In this document: positions 32,284 through 39,347 of the stretch, piece after piece
How positions within the stretch are numbered: the first letter of the stretch is position 1
Layout of the letters: every line of letters begins with the position of its first letter
Assembly (NCBI GenBank): GCA_903833215.1
Contig: CAILEM010000042.1
Coordinates: forward strand, 1-44,069
Origin: an uncultured Armatimonadota bacterium
GTDB lineage: Bacteria; Armatimonadota; Fimbriimonadia; Fimbriimonadales; Fimbriimonadaceae
Length of the DNA: 44,069 nt
Reading direction: 5' to 3'
Notes under the pieces: generated by a model
What the model saw: only the letters and a program-made list of their open reading frames with translations
What the model was told of the DNA's origin: nothing
The model's database searches: none
Program-made: the position numbers and the translations under genes

Positions 32284-33206
32284 TTGCCAGTCTCATCGTC
32301 TCATTTGTTCTCTGGGGGCTGAAAAGCCCCCAGGCTGGCAATCCAGTGGTTCCGATGGCACCCAGCTTCTCGGTCGTGGATCTCAATCAGGTCAAAGTTA
32401 CCGAATCCCAATTCAAGGGCAAGGTGACCGTCCTCTTTGCCTTTTGTGGTTGTCGCGAATGCCGATTGGTTGCCGAGCGATGGGCCCAAATGGAATCGCA
32501 GGCAAAAGTCGGCGGAACTGCGTTGCAAGTGTTTGCTTGCTACTCCGGAAATGCCTTCGAGGTGAAATCTTTCGCCAAAGCTTGGCCGGGAGATAAGAGC
32601 AAAACTCGATTTCTCATTGATCCCAAACTGAGCATCGCGACCGCATTTCAGGCTCTACCGTGTCCAGCGGCATTTGTCATTGATGCTCAAGGTCGACTCA
32701 GATATTCCAGTAAATTATCGGCAGGCGAACTTGAAACGGATGCGGAAGTCATCCTTAACCAGGTTTTTGACACCTTTGCCGACATCAAATCGGGACGTAC
32801 GGTGTTGTCAGCACCGAAGGCTCCCGAGGGATCGAGTCCGTTGGTCGTCGTCGAAACAACGGTTAACCGAAGGTTGAATGATTCCACCTTTCAGCACCTC
32901 ATCACTGCTGCCCGGTCCAAGCAGGAACAGATGATTGAGAGGCGATTTGAATTCAGGAATCCTACAAAGAAGCCAGTTCACATTGACAGTGTTGTTAGTT
33001 CATGCGGCTGCAATGATGCCGGCTTTCTGGTCAAAGGTGAACTGATGCAAGCCACAACGATCACACCTGGCAGCAAAGCCCTGGTTCGGGTCCGGCTCAA
33101 AGTGGCACCCAATTTCGAAGGTCAAAAGTCGGTTCAGGTTTGGCTTATGCTGAAGGGTGCCCCGGTGCCCTATGGCTGTATACAACTCGAGGTGCATGGA
33201 GCTTGA
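32280..33206 (+). CDS. Redoxin (TlpA/peroxiredoxin-like) fused to DUF1573 domain
   Basis: The 308-residue protein has an N-terminal signal or anchor, then a thioredoxin-fold domain (PSFSVVDLNQVKVTESQFKG, VLFAFCGCRECRLVAERW, FLIDPKLSIATAF, AAFVIDAQGRLRYS). The FCGCREC motif replaces the usual CxxC. Residues about 200-308 are DUF1573 (FEFRNPTKKPVHIDSVVSSC, GCN, then ITPGSKALVRVRLKV), which also has a conserved Cys pair. The gene starts inside the stop of the Cys-rich secreted protein gene (ATGA, 32280-32283), implying coupled synthesis; this enzyme might reduce or shuffle its disulfides. A hairpin with a GAAA loop lies in the signal-peptide codons. Confidence 0.8.
   Translation: MIASLIVSFVLWGLKSPQAGNPVVPMAPSFSVVDLNQVKVTESQFKGKVTVLFAFCGCRECRLVAERWAQMESQAKVGGTALQVFACYSGNAFEVKSFAKAWPGDKSKTRFLIDPKLSIATAFQALPCPAAFVIDAQGRLRYSSKLSAGELETDAEVILNQVFDTFADIKSGRTVLSAPKAPEGSSPLVVVETTVNRRLNDSTFQHLITAARSKQEQMIERRFEFRNPTKKPVHIDSVVSSCGCNDAGFLVKGELMQATTITPGSKALVRVRLKVAPNFEGQKSVQVWLMLKGAPVPYGCIQLEVHGA
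32312..32333 (+). other. Intragenic hairpin with GNRA tetraloop
   Basis: CTGGGGGCT (32312-32320), loop GAAA, AGCCCCCAG (32325-32333): a perfect 9-bp stem inside the codons for the signal peptide of the redoxin gene, about 30 bases after its start. No T-tract follows, so it is not a standard terminator. Confidence 0.5.
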
Positions 33207-33216
33207 GTCGGGCGAG

Positions 33217-33621
33217 CTACACCCCGACGCGCTCTAGGTCCAAGAGTCTTTGCTGCTCCAACACGCCTCCCGGCAAGTAAGGGCTCAGCTTGCCATCTTT
33301 CAAGACGCGCCAATAGGGGACTGAACCGAAGACAGGATCCGACGGATCTTCCGCTGCTGCCCCCGCAACCCACTTCCAGTACTTGGTGGTTGCGGACGGA
33401 CATGTAATGTCAGCGTGATTCTGAATTGCGAGATGTCTGCGAATGTCCAGAAGTGTCCGGGTTTCTCCGCGCGGGATCTCCAAGATCGCGATGCGAATAT
33501 CCTCGGGCGATGGGATGTACATGGTAGCCGCACCCATCCTCTTGGCTTTGGCGGGATCAAGCACATGAAACGATCCCGCCGGAGCCATGGCGATTTTCGA
33601 TCGAAAACTCAGGTCTGCCAT
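33217..33621 (-). CDS. MGMT-like (alkyltransferase-like) protein lacking the PCHR cysteine
   Basis: The 134-residue protein resembles the DNA-binding domain of O6-methylguanine-DNA methyltransferase: IPRGETRTLLDIRRHLA (helix with the 'P.G.v.tY..iA' pattern), then VPYWRVLKDGKLSPYLPGG and EQQRLLDLERVGV. Where active enzymes have PCHRV, this has PYWRV, so the acceptor cysteine is missing; a cysteine is present instead in DITCPSATTKYWKW. It may act like alkyltransferase-like proteins, which flag damaged bases for excision, or have another DNA-binding role. Start uncertain: M at 33621 or the downstream MAPAGSF. It lies 10 bp from the convergent redoxin gene. Confidence 0.7.
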   Translation of the reverse strand: MADLSFRSKIAMAPAGSFHVLDPAKAKRMGAATMYIPSPEDIRIAILEIPRGETRTLLDIRRHLAIQNHADITCPSATTKYWKWVAGAAAEDPSDPVFGSVPYWRVLKDGKLSPYLPGGVLEQQRLLDLERVGV

Positions 33622-33672
33622 GGCCCTATTCTACGCGAGCACCGCACTGTGCGATGGTGAAGAACTAAAGGA

Positions 33673-34677
33673 CTAGCTCGGAACGTTCAGTTGTGCCTTT
33701 TCCGCCGGCATACCGGCGATGCCAGACATTTCTGTTCCGTTCGCATCGAGCCACTTCAACAGTTTCTTGATGCTGCCGACGGCCATACACACGCATGTGT
33801 CGGCTGCCCCGTAATACATGTGAATCGTGTCGCCATCTGGCAATACCGTTGTGCCACAAGGGAAGACGGCGTAGGCGACATCGCCTACCGTCTCGTAGGG
33901 CACTTCGGGCCCAAACATCCAGCTTTGGCTGCGAAGCAGGCATATCTCGGGATTGTCCTTGTCCATCAGTGCCAAGCCAAGTCGATAGATTGAGCCAGAG
34001 GCATGGTGCCGGACACCGTGATAGATGATCAGCCAACCTCGCTCCGTTTCGATTGGAGGAGGCGAAAGGCCGATCTTGTTGGCGTCCCACCACCCTCCCC
34101 GCCGGGCAGGTAGGAGCACTTTGTGATTTCCCCAGTTCACCAAGTCGGGTGAGTAGGATATCCACATATTTGAACCAGCATCCGTCGTCGGTCGGTGGAT
34201 CAGCAAATAGCTTCCGTTGAATTTCTTAGGGAAGAACGCAGCGTCTTTGTCGTCAGCTTGCATGGCAAGACCGTACCGCTTAAATTCTTTGAAGTCGGTT
34301 GTCGATGCAATAGCTACGCCAGGACCGGACTTTCCAAAAGCGGTATAGGCGATCAGATAAAAACCATCCTCTTCCGAATAGGTAATCCGAGGATCTTCAA
34401 CTCCCCAGAGTTCGTCAGGATAGTTCTCTGGATCTGCCATAAAGGTCGGCTTGCTGTCAATCACCCAACCATCGATGCCGTTGTTCGATCTCGCTGCGCA
34501 TAGATGCGACATCCCGCGTCGATCCTCGACGCGGCAAAGCAGCAGTGTCGTGCCATCTTTGAGCAACGTTGCTGCTGGATTAAACACGGTGTGGACCGGG
34601 TAGGGCCACTCATGGGCGTTCAGGATCGGATTTGAGTCGTCACGATCGAACAGGATTTCATATGAAGCATGTCTCAA
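33673..34677 (-). CDS. Glycoside hydrolase family 130 beta-mannoside phosphorylase-like enzyme
   Basis: The 334-residue protein has the five-bladed propeller signatures of GH130: NPILNAHEWPYPVHTVFNPA, LLLCRVEDRRGMSHLC, LWGVEDPRITYSEEDGFYLI (with the catalytic Asp in EDPR) and GWLIIYHGVRHHASGSIYRLG. Members use phosphate to break or form beta-mannosides, for example mannosyl-glucose or beta-1,2-mannan, and some hydrolyse them. The only start available is TTG at 34677, overlapping the stop of the glycosyltransferase gene (TTGA). Pairing with a GT4 gene suggests a jointly acting synthesis and turnover route for a mannose-containing glycan. Confidence 0.88.
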   Translation of the reverse strand: MRHASYEILFDRDDSNPILNAHEWPYPVHTVFNPAATLLKDGTTLLLCRVEDRRGMSHLCAARSNNGIDGWVIDSKPTFMADPENYPDELWGVEDPRITYSEEDGFYLIAYTAFGKSGPGVAIASTTDFKEFKRYGLAMQADDKDAAFFPKKFNGSYLLIHRPTTDAGSNMWISYSPDLVNWGNHKVLLPARRGGWWDANKIGLSPPPIETERGWLIIYHGVRHHASGSIYRLGLALMDKDNPEICLLRSQSWMFGPEVPYETVGDVAYAVFPCGTTVLPDGDTIHMYYGAADTCVCMAVGSIKKLLKWLDANGTEMSGIAGMPAEKAQLNVPS

Positions 34678-36812
34678 TAGAGGTTTCCTAACTTACTAGC
34701 CAATGGAGTCGGCCTAAGTGCTGAATGGATTTCAGCGAGAGAGCAGAGAAAAGAGAGGGTGGACTCCGCACCCTGATTTTCGTTGACTCGATCTGGATGG
34801 AGCCCATCACGGCACCCGCCGGTGGTTTCGTCGTAGAGTGAAAGCGACAGAGCATTGTCACCAAGGAACCAACGAAAAATTCTTTCAGCCTTTGTCTTCC
34901 ATTCGCCGTTACCGGTAGCGCGACTGGCACTGATACATGCGGAGATGGATGCCCAGGCCTCTAGCGGTTGTTGGTCAAATTCCGCTCGCTGTTGCCCGCG
35001 TCGACTGAAGCCATTGGATCCGATAGGCCTGAATTGACCGGCTTCACCGGTTTGGTGCCGCATTAGCCAAGTCAAGGACTCAATTCCAGCGGCAAGCATC
35101 TCGTGATTTCCTAGCCATTGGCCGCTTACGATCAGCGCTTGGCTCAGTCGTGCGTTTGCATAGCTCACCACGCTCTCAAACCAATGCCAATCTTCGCTTC
35201 TGCTGATCTTGTACTCGTTCCAAAGACGGAAGGCCATCTTTGATCGCAAATCATGGGCGACGACGTCGGTTGGATATCCGCGAAGAAATTCGTCAGACGC
35301 GAGAATGGAATAAGCCCATGCTCTTGGGCTGTTCAAGTTAAGGACAGCGGGAACCCCCAAGCGAAACAATTCCGCGGCAACGGCGCGATGCCCTGATGAC
35401 TTCGCTCTGCTCGCGGTTGCCGCAAGTGACCAAAGTGTTCGCGCATGGGAATCATCCGAACCTTCGTCTTCGAGCCAAACACGGTTGTAGCTCATGAAAT
35501 TTCTAAAGCGCCCATTCTCCGGATTGAAGCTGTCATGGACGAAGCTGAGATAACAGCTTTGAGCTTCGGAGATCGCGTTGGAGCCGTCCGAGCTAGATTC
35601 CAAGTAAGCAGTCAGAAGAAGCGCGCGAGCATTGTCATCGACACAGTATCCGTGAGACCGGTTTGGTACGTTGAACACGGCATGCTGAAACATCCCGGTG
35701 TCGTCTGTCATCGCAGAAAGGTGCTGCAAGGTCATCGCCGGCAACCCCACTTGATCTCGATGAGGGGAAATGAGCTTGCGTAAGCGATCTGTATTGTCGA
35801 TGATCGCCTTGGAAAACGTCTCACAATACTGGGCACCTATTTGCGGCCATTGCATCTGGTGGCAATACTCTGAGGCACGACGTCCCATCTCTATGAGTTC
35901 GGTCGTCCCCAAATTGAGTTCGAGGATCCCTTTCGCGATGGCATGCGCGTCTCGGAAAGGAACGAGAATCCCCCGGCCGTCGGCAAGTAGCTCGTTGGCG
36001 TAAAGGTACGGCGTTGAGATCACGGCCTTACCTGCTCCGAGCGCGTAGGTTAGGGTTCCCGAAGTGATTTGCTGTGGATTGAGATAGGGAGTGATGTAGA
36101 TGTCGGCGGATTGAAGGTAATTGGTAAGTTCTAGTTGGCTAACGAACTGGTCGATAAAGAGGACACTCTCGGTAATCCCAAGTTTCTGGGTGAGTTTAAT
36201 GAGGCTATCCCGATAGACTTCTCCTTTTTCAAGCTTTATATTTGGATGGGTCTCTCCCAGAACAACATACACAGAGTCGGGGGCGCTGCTTAAGACCTCA
36301 GGCATGGCTTGTATCGCATATTCAATGCCTTTATCGGGTGACAATAACCCAAAGGTGAGAATCATCTGCCCCGAGATTCCCAAACTCTTCTTCACGTCCG
36401 TCGATGGGCTGCCCGTGAAATCGGGAATGCCGTGTGGGATGAGATCGATACTCATCGGGGACACCGCATACTCGTTGATGAGAATTTGAACCGCTCCGGC
36501 GCTCATCACAATAATCCTCTCGGAGAGCTGAAGAAGTTCGGCGGTAACGGCACGTTGGGCAGCGTCGGGTTGCCGCAATACGGTGTGCATGGTGGTGATC
36601 ACAGGGATATTGATTTCCCTAAGCAACGCTAGAAGGTAGTGCCCAGCGGGGCCACCAAAAATCCCGTATTCATGCTGCACGGAGAGCGCATCGTAGCCGC
36701 TCTGATTTATGAACGCTGCGGCAAGAAGATAGGCTTCGTAATCGGACGCGGAGATTTCACGCTTGACGATGTCGGGGTAACTGTAAGTTCCGTGATCGCT
36801 CATGGCGATCAC
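34674..36812 (-). CDS. GT4-family glycosyltransferase with C-terminal alpha/alpha-barrel-like domain
   Basis: The 712-residue frame from ATG 36812 covers most of a GT4 (GT-B fold) domain: VQHEYGIFGG and VITTMHTVLR in the acceptor half, then LTFGLLSPDKGIEYAIQAMP, TPYLNPQQITSGTLTYALGAGKAVIST for the nucleotide-sugar half. Residues about 370-700 are helical (GYCVDDNARALLLTAYLE, HARTLWSLAATASRA), like (alpha/alpha)6-barrel domains. The conserved GT4 N-terminus, with NFPPRRCGIATFTADL, is encoded upstream in the same frame (down to 36917) but with no usual start codon, so the true gene is longer or frameshifted. It is coupled to GH130. Confidence 0.85.
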   Translation of the reverse strand: MIAMSDHGTYSYPDIVKREISASDYEAYLLAAAFINQSGYDALSVQHEYGIFGGPAGHYLLALLREINIPVITTMHTVLRQPDAAQRAVTAELLQLSERIIVMSAGAVQILINEYAVSPMSIDLIPHGIPDFTGSPSTDVKKSLGISGQMILTFGLLSPDKGIEYAIQAMPEVLSSAPDSVYVVLGETHPNIKLEKGEVYRDSLIKLTQKLGITESVLFIDQFVSQLELTNYLQSADIYITPYLNPQQITSGTLTYALGAGKAVISTPYLYANELLADGRGILVPFRDAHAIAKGILELNLGTTELIEMGRRASEYCHQMQWPQIGAQYCETFSKAIIDNTDRLRKLISPHRDQVGLPAMTLQHLSAMTDDTGMFQHAVFNVPNRSHGYCVDDNARALLLTAYLESSSDGSNAISEAQSCYLSFVHDSFNPENGRFRNFMSYNRVWLEDEGSDDSHARTLWSLAATASRAKSSGHRAVAAELFRLGVPAVLNLNSPRAWAYSILASDEFLRGYPTDVVAHDLRSKMAFRLWNEYKISRSEDWHWFESVVSYANARLSQALIVSGQWLGNHEMLAAGIESLTWLMRHQTGEAGQFRPIGSNGFSRRGQQRAEFDQQPLEAWASISACISASRATGNGEWKTKAERIFRWFLGDNALSLSLYDETTGGCRDGLHPDRVNENQGAESTLSFLCSLAEIHSALRPTPLASKLGNLY

Positions 36813-36970
36813 ATCGACGACAAGATCCGGTCGGGCGATAGAAAGGGCATCGCATAGGTCAGCCGTAAAGGTCGCGATGCCACACCGTCGGGGAGGGAAG
36901 TTACCAAGGATGGCTACATTTCGGAGTCGTCTTTTTGGAGAATTTTTAATAGATCACTTTGCCCTGCCAT
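36813..36970 (-). other. In-frame N-terminal extension of GT4 gene without a standard start
   Basis: Read in the GT4 frame, 36953-36813 encodes RRLRNVAILGNFPPRRCGIA, then TFTADLCDALSIARPDLVVDV, the expected GT4 start. The frame opens after TGA (36956-36954) with no ATG, GTG or TTG; only ATT at 36950 is available. In the neighbouring frame an ATG at 36970 gives MAGQSDLLKILQKDDSEM. A one-base shift at the AAAAA run (about 36932-36936) would join that start to the GT4 frame. Either a real frameshift, a sequence error in the homopolymer, or a rare start codon. Confidence 0.65.
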
Positions 36971-37313
36971 CGAAATGCTTGGGCACGATAAGTACTGCCT
37001 CTGAGTCGTAAAGCTTGGCCCCTAGCGGTTCAAGGATCGAGCTGGGTTATGATGGAGGAAGCGGAGTTGCCCTTTTAAGCAAGTGCAGTCGGAGGTCCTG
37101 CAATGGCAGATGCGAGCGCCCCGCTATGTTCTGCGACTCTTCGCAGAAGTGCGATATCCTGGTACCCAATGGCTACTTGGGGGCCGCCAGCATGAACTCT
37201 GCAAAAGGGCGCATAGCATGTTAGGAGGTGACTCGTATCCTCAAGCAATGTTCCATCTTTCGAAGTAATCCCTAACCCAAAGAACGACGCCCCCTGTGTC
37301 ACTGGGATTTGGA
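36971..37313 (-). other. Stretch without a convincing gene; possible gene remnant
   Basis: On the minus strand a GTG at 37302 opens a 75-residue frame to 37075 (ending AEHSGALASAIAGPPTALA) with no ribosome binding site, 11 bp after the 2H gene. Separately, the frame upstream of the GT4 extension reads LGAKLYDSEAVLIVPKHF, then DGRAK, and a stop at 36954. Neither matches a family I know. They may be pieces of a decayed gene in the operon. Confidence 0.3.
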
Positions 37314-37832
37314 CTATCCGCTAAAAGCCACGTCGGCATGTTTAGCAAAGTGGCTATCTTCTTCAGTCCAGATGCTTATAGAATTGAATCGAATGGCCCA
37401 TGGGAGCAAGTGCGAAAACTTTTCCTTGAATTCTTGCTCGGCAGCCATGATTCCTTCATGCCCGCCACCGAGAGCGATGGTGGCGTGAAACGTCGGATAT
37501 TTCCATTGACGCTCATAGTTGTACGTTTCGGCGAGTACGTCGAACAAGTCTTCAAGTTCCCCGACGGGATTGGGCGCGAGCCAAAGCACTGATGAACTCG
37601 GAAAAGCACATGTACACACCAAGTCGAGTTCTATCGGCTTGATACGAGTACAAAGCGATTGAAGCAGATTGATTTCCCGTGTCGGAGGCTCTGAAGCAGC
37701 AGCCGAGAGTCCTCCGATGGAGATGTGAAGGGGAATCACCTTCCCAGGGTGATTGATATGCGCGACACGAAAGTCTGTAACTTCCTGGGAAATGTTTGGG
37801 ACATCCAGACTGAGAAAGTAAGATATTGGCAT
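37314..37832 (-). CDS. 2H phosphoesterase (2'-5' RNA ligase-like) family protein
   Basis: The 172-residue protein has the two histidine signatures of the 2H superfamily: PLHISIGG (H36) and FHATIALG (H116), in two similar lobes of about 80 residues. Members include LigT/ThpR 2'-5' RNA ligases and cyclic nucleotide phosphodiesterases, e.g. those opening 2',3'-cyclic ends. Size fits (170-200 residues). The substrate is unknown. It sits between the MFS gene (42 bp upstream) and the glycosyltransferase on the same strand, so it is probably co-transcribed. Confidence 0.8.
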   Translation of the reverse strand: MPISYFLSLDVPNISQEVTDFRVAHINHPGKVIPLHISIGGLSAAASEPPTREINLLQSLCTRIKPIELDLVCTCAFPSSSVLWLAPNPVGELEDLFDVLAETYNYERQWKYPTFHATIALGGGHEGIMAAEQEFKEKFSHLLPWAIRFNSISIWTEEDSHFAKHADVAFSG

Positions 37833-37874
37833 TCTTGTATTATAAGAAATCGATGTTTTTGGGGTTCGTGTGGC

Positions 37875-39194
37875 CTAACTGGTGGCCGCAATCTCACGCA
37901 AGACTTCTGATTCAAGCTCTAGGCTGGCTTCGCCATCCTTTGTGGAGATTAAGTTCTTTGGAACAATAAGAAGGAGCGGAAGAATTAGTGCATAAACCAC
38001 CGTCGTTGCGATGACGCAGTACAGAAAGCCGTTCACCTTGCTCATATCGTAAATGAAAGTTCCGAGTCGGTCACCACCGCGCGCCGACAACACTAGTAAT
38101 CCATCAACAAGCATCATCATCGTCCCCTGTAAACCTGGGGGGCATGACCTAATGGAGAGGTCGAAAAAGGCAGCTGAGGCCACCCCACCCATCAGGCCAA
38201 TTGGAATTGCCATAAGTTCGGCAGCCAACGCAGAATGAACGAACAGCAGAGGAATCATTTGAGGAATGCCGATGATCGTTCCCCAAAGAAGTAGTTTTGA
38301 CTGAGGGACCCGTTTGCATAGAAACCCATACAGGATAAAAGTCGGGATGAATGACCCTGCAAAGATTGCATTGTAATTGGCGTATGCAGAGTCTGGAAGA
38401 TGCAGCTGGTTTGTTAAGTAGAATTGCAGTGGAGTATTCGCTCCAGGGGCGAAATTCCATAGGAAATTAATAAGCATTGCGCCGTAAATGGCTTTATGTC
38501 TGACCAGTCGTTTCAGGTCGTTAATCAAGTCAGAGCCTTGTGCTCTTGGCCTACTGTAGACTCCCTTAAACACGGCAGAGGACTTCCAAATACCAAAAAC
38601 ACCGATCGCAAAGCAGAGACCTCCCATCAGTAGGAAGATCTGAAAGGGTTTCAGATGTTCGGTGACCCACCCTGACGTGTAGGCTGCGAGGAGAGTCGGT
38701 ATCGAAAGCCCGATATTCCAGAGCGTTGAGATCCGACCGGAAAGCAATTTTTCCTGAGCTACCAGAGACATAAGCCCCTGATAGGCCGACATCGTGAATC
38801 GAAACATCGCCATGGCCGCGATGATGCCGATAGTGAGACTGGAAAGTTGGAGTTTGCTGAACGCCAGCCACACAAATACAGCGCCGGTGAGAGGAGCAAA
38901 AAGCAGAAAATATCCTCTGTCCCGGAGACCAAAGGGATTCCATTGGTCTCGAACCATGCCGAAAATGAAAGCGACAAACACAGGAACTGCCGAAATGAGT
39001 CGGAAGTTGGAGACTTGATCTGCGGTTGCGTGAAGCTGGTTCTTCAGCATGAACGAGGTGGCAATGTCCACCAAGTACCCGGATGGGTTAGCAAAATAGA
39101 TCAGGAGTGTAAGCGCACCGAAGTATGTGAAGATCTGGGTTTCATGCCCACCGGAATTAACTTCGCGAAGTGTGCCTGTCGGAGAGCCTTGCAT
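37875..39194 (-). CDS. Major facilitator superfamily transporter
   Basis: The 439-residue protein has about 12 membrane segments. The first begins IFTYFGALTLLIYFANPSGY; a loop FGMVRDQWNPFGLRDRGYF follows, in the place of the MFS motif A; the second half restarts near KAIYGAMLINFLWNFAPG, and further helices follow (LLVDGLLVLSARGGDRLGTFIYD). The pattern recalls the PUCC/folate-biopterin branch. The substrate is unknown. Being first in the minus-strand operon with GT4 and GH130 genes, it may carry a sugar or glycan. The promoter is clear (39204-39232). Confidence 0.85.
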   Translation of the reverse strand: MQGSPTGTLREVNSGGHETQIFTYFGALTLLIYFANPSGYLVDIATSFMLKNQLHATADQVSNFRLISAVPVFVAFIFGMVRDQWNPFGLRDRGYFLLFAPLTGAVFVWLAFSKLQLSSLTIGIIAAMAMFRFTMSAYQGLMSLVAQEKLLSGRISTLWNIGLSIPTLLAAYTSGWVTEHLKPFQIFLLMGGLCFAIGVFGIWKSSAVFKGVYSRPRAQGSDLINDLKRLVRHKAIYGAMLINFLWNFAPGANTPLQFYLTNQLHLPDSAYANYNAIFAGSFIPTFILYGFLCKRVPQSKLLLWGTIIGIPQMIPLLFVHSALAAELMAIPIGLMGGVASAAFFDLSIRSCPPGLQGTMMMLVDGLLVLSARGGDRLGTFIYDMSKVNGFLYCVIATTVVYALILPLLLIVPKNLISTKDGEASLELESEVLREIAATS

Positions 39195-39203
39195 TAAGCA
39201 GGA

Positions 39204-39232
39204 ATCATACGATCAGTTCTCAAATTTCCCAA
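39204..39232 (-). promoter_or_regulatory. Sigma-70-type promoter of the MFS operon
   Basis: On the minus strand TTGGGA (39232-39227), a 17-bp spacer and TATGAT (39209-39204); the ATG at 39194 is nine bases beyond the -10. It is the clearest full promoter in the window and implies a very short or absent leader. Confidence 0.65.
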
Positions 39233-39347
39233 GGTGATTTTCCAGTCCAGGCAAGAAAATGCAAAGCAAATCGTCGTGCTAATCACCCGATGGATGTTGA
39301 GCACGACGAATGACGGATCTATTTGTTATGTGTTGGAAATAGGTGGG

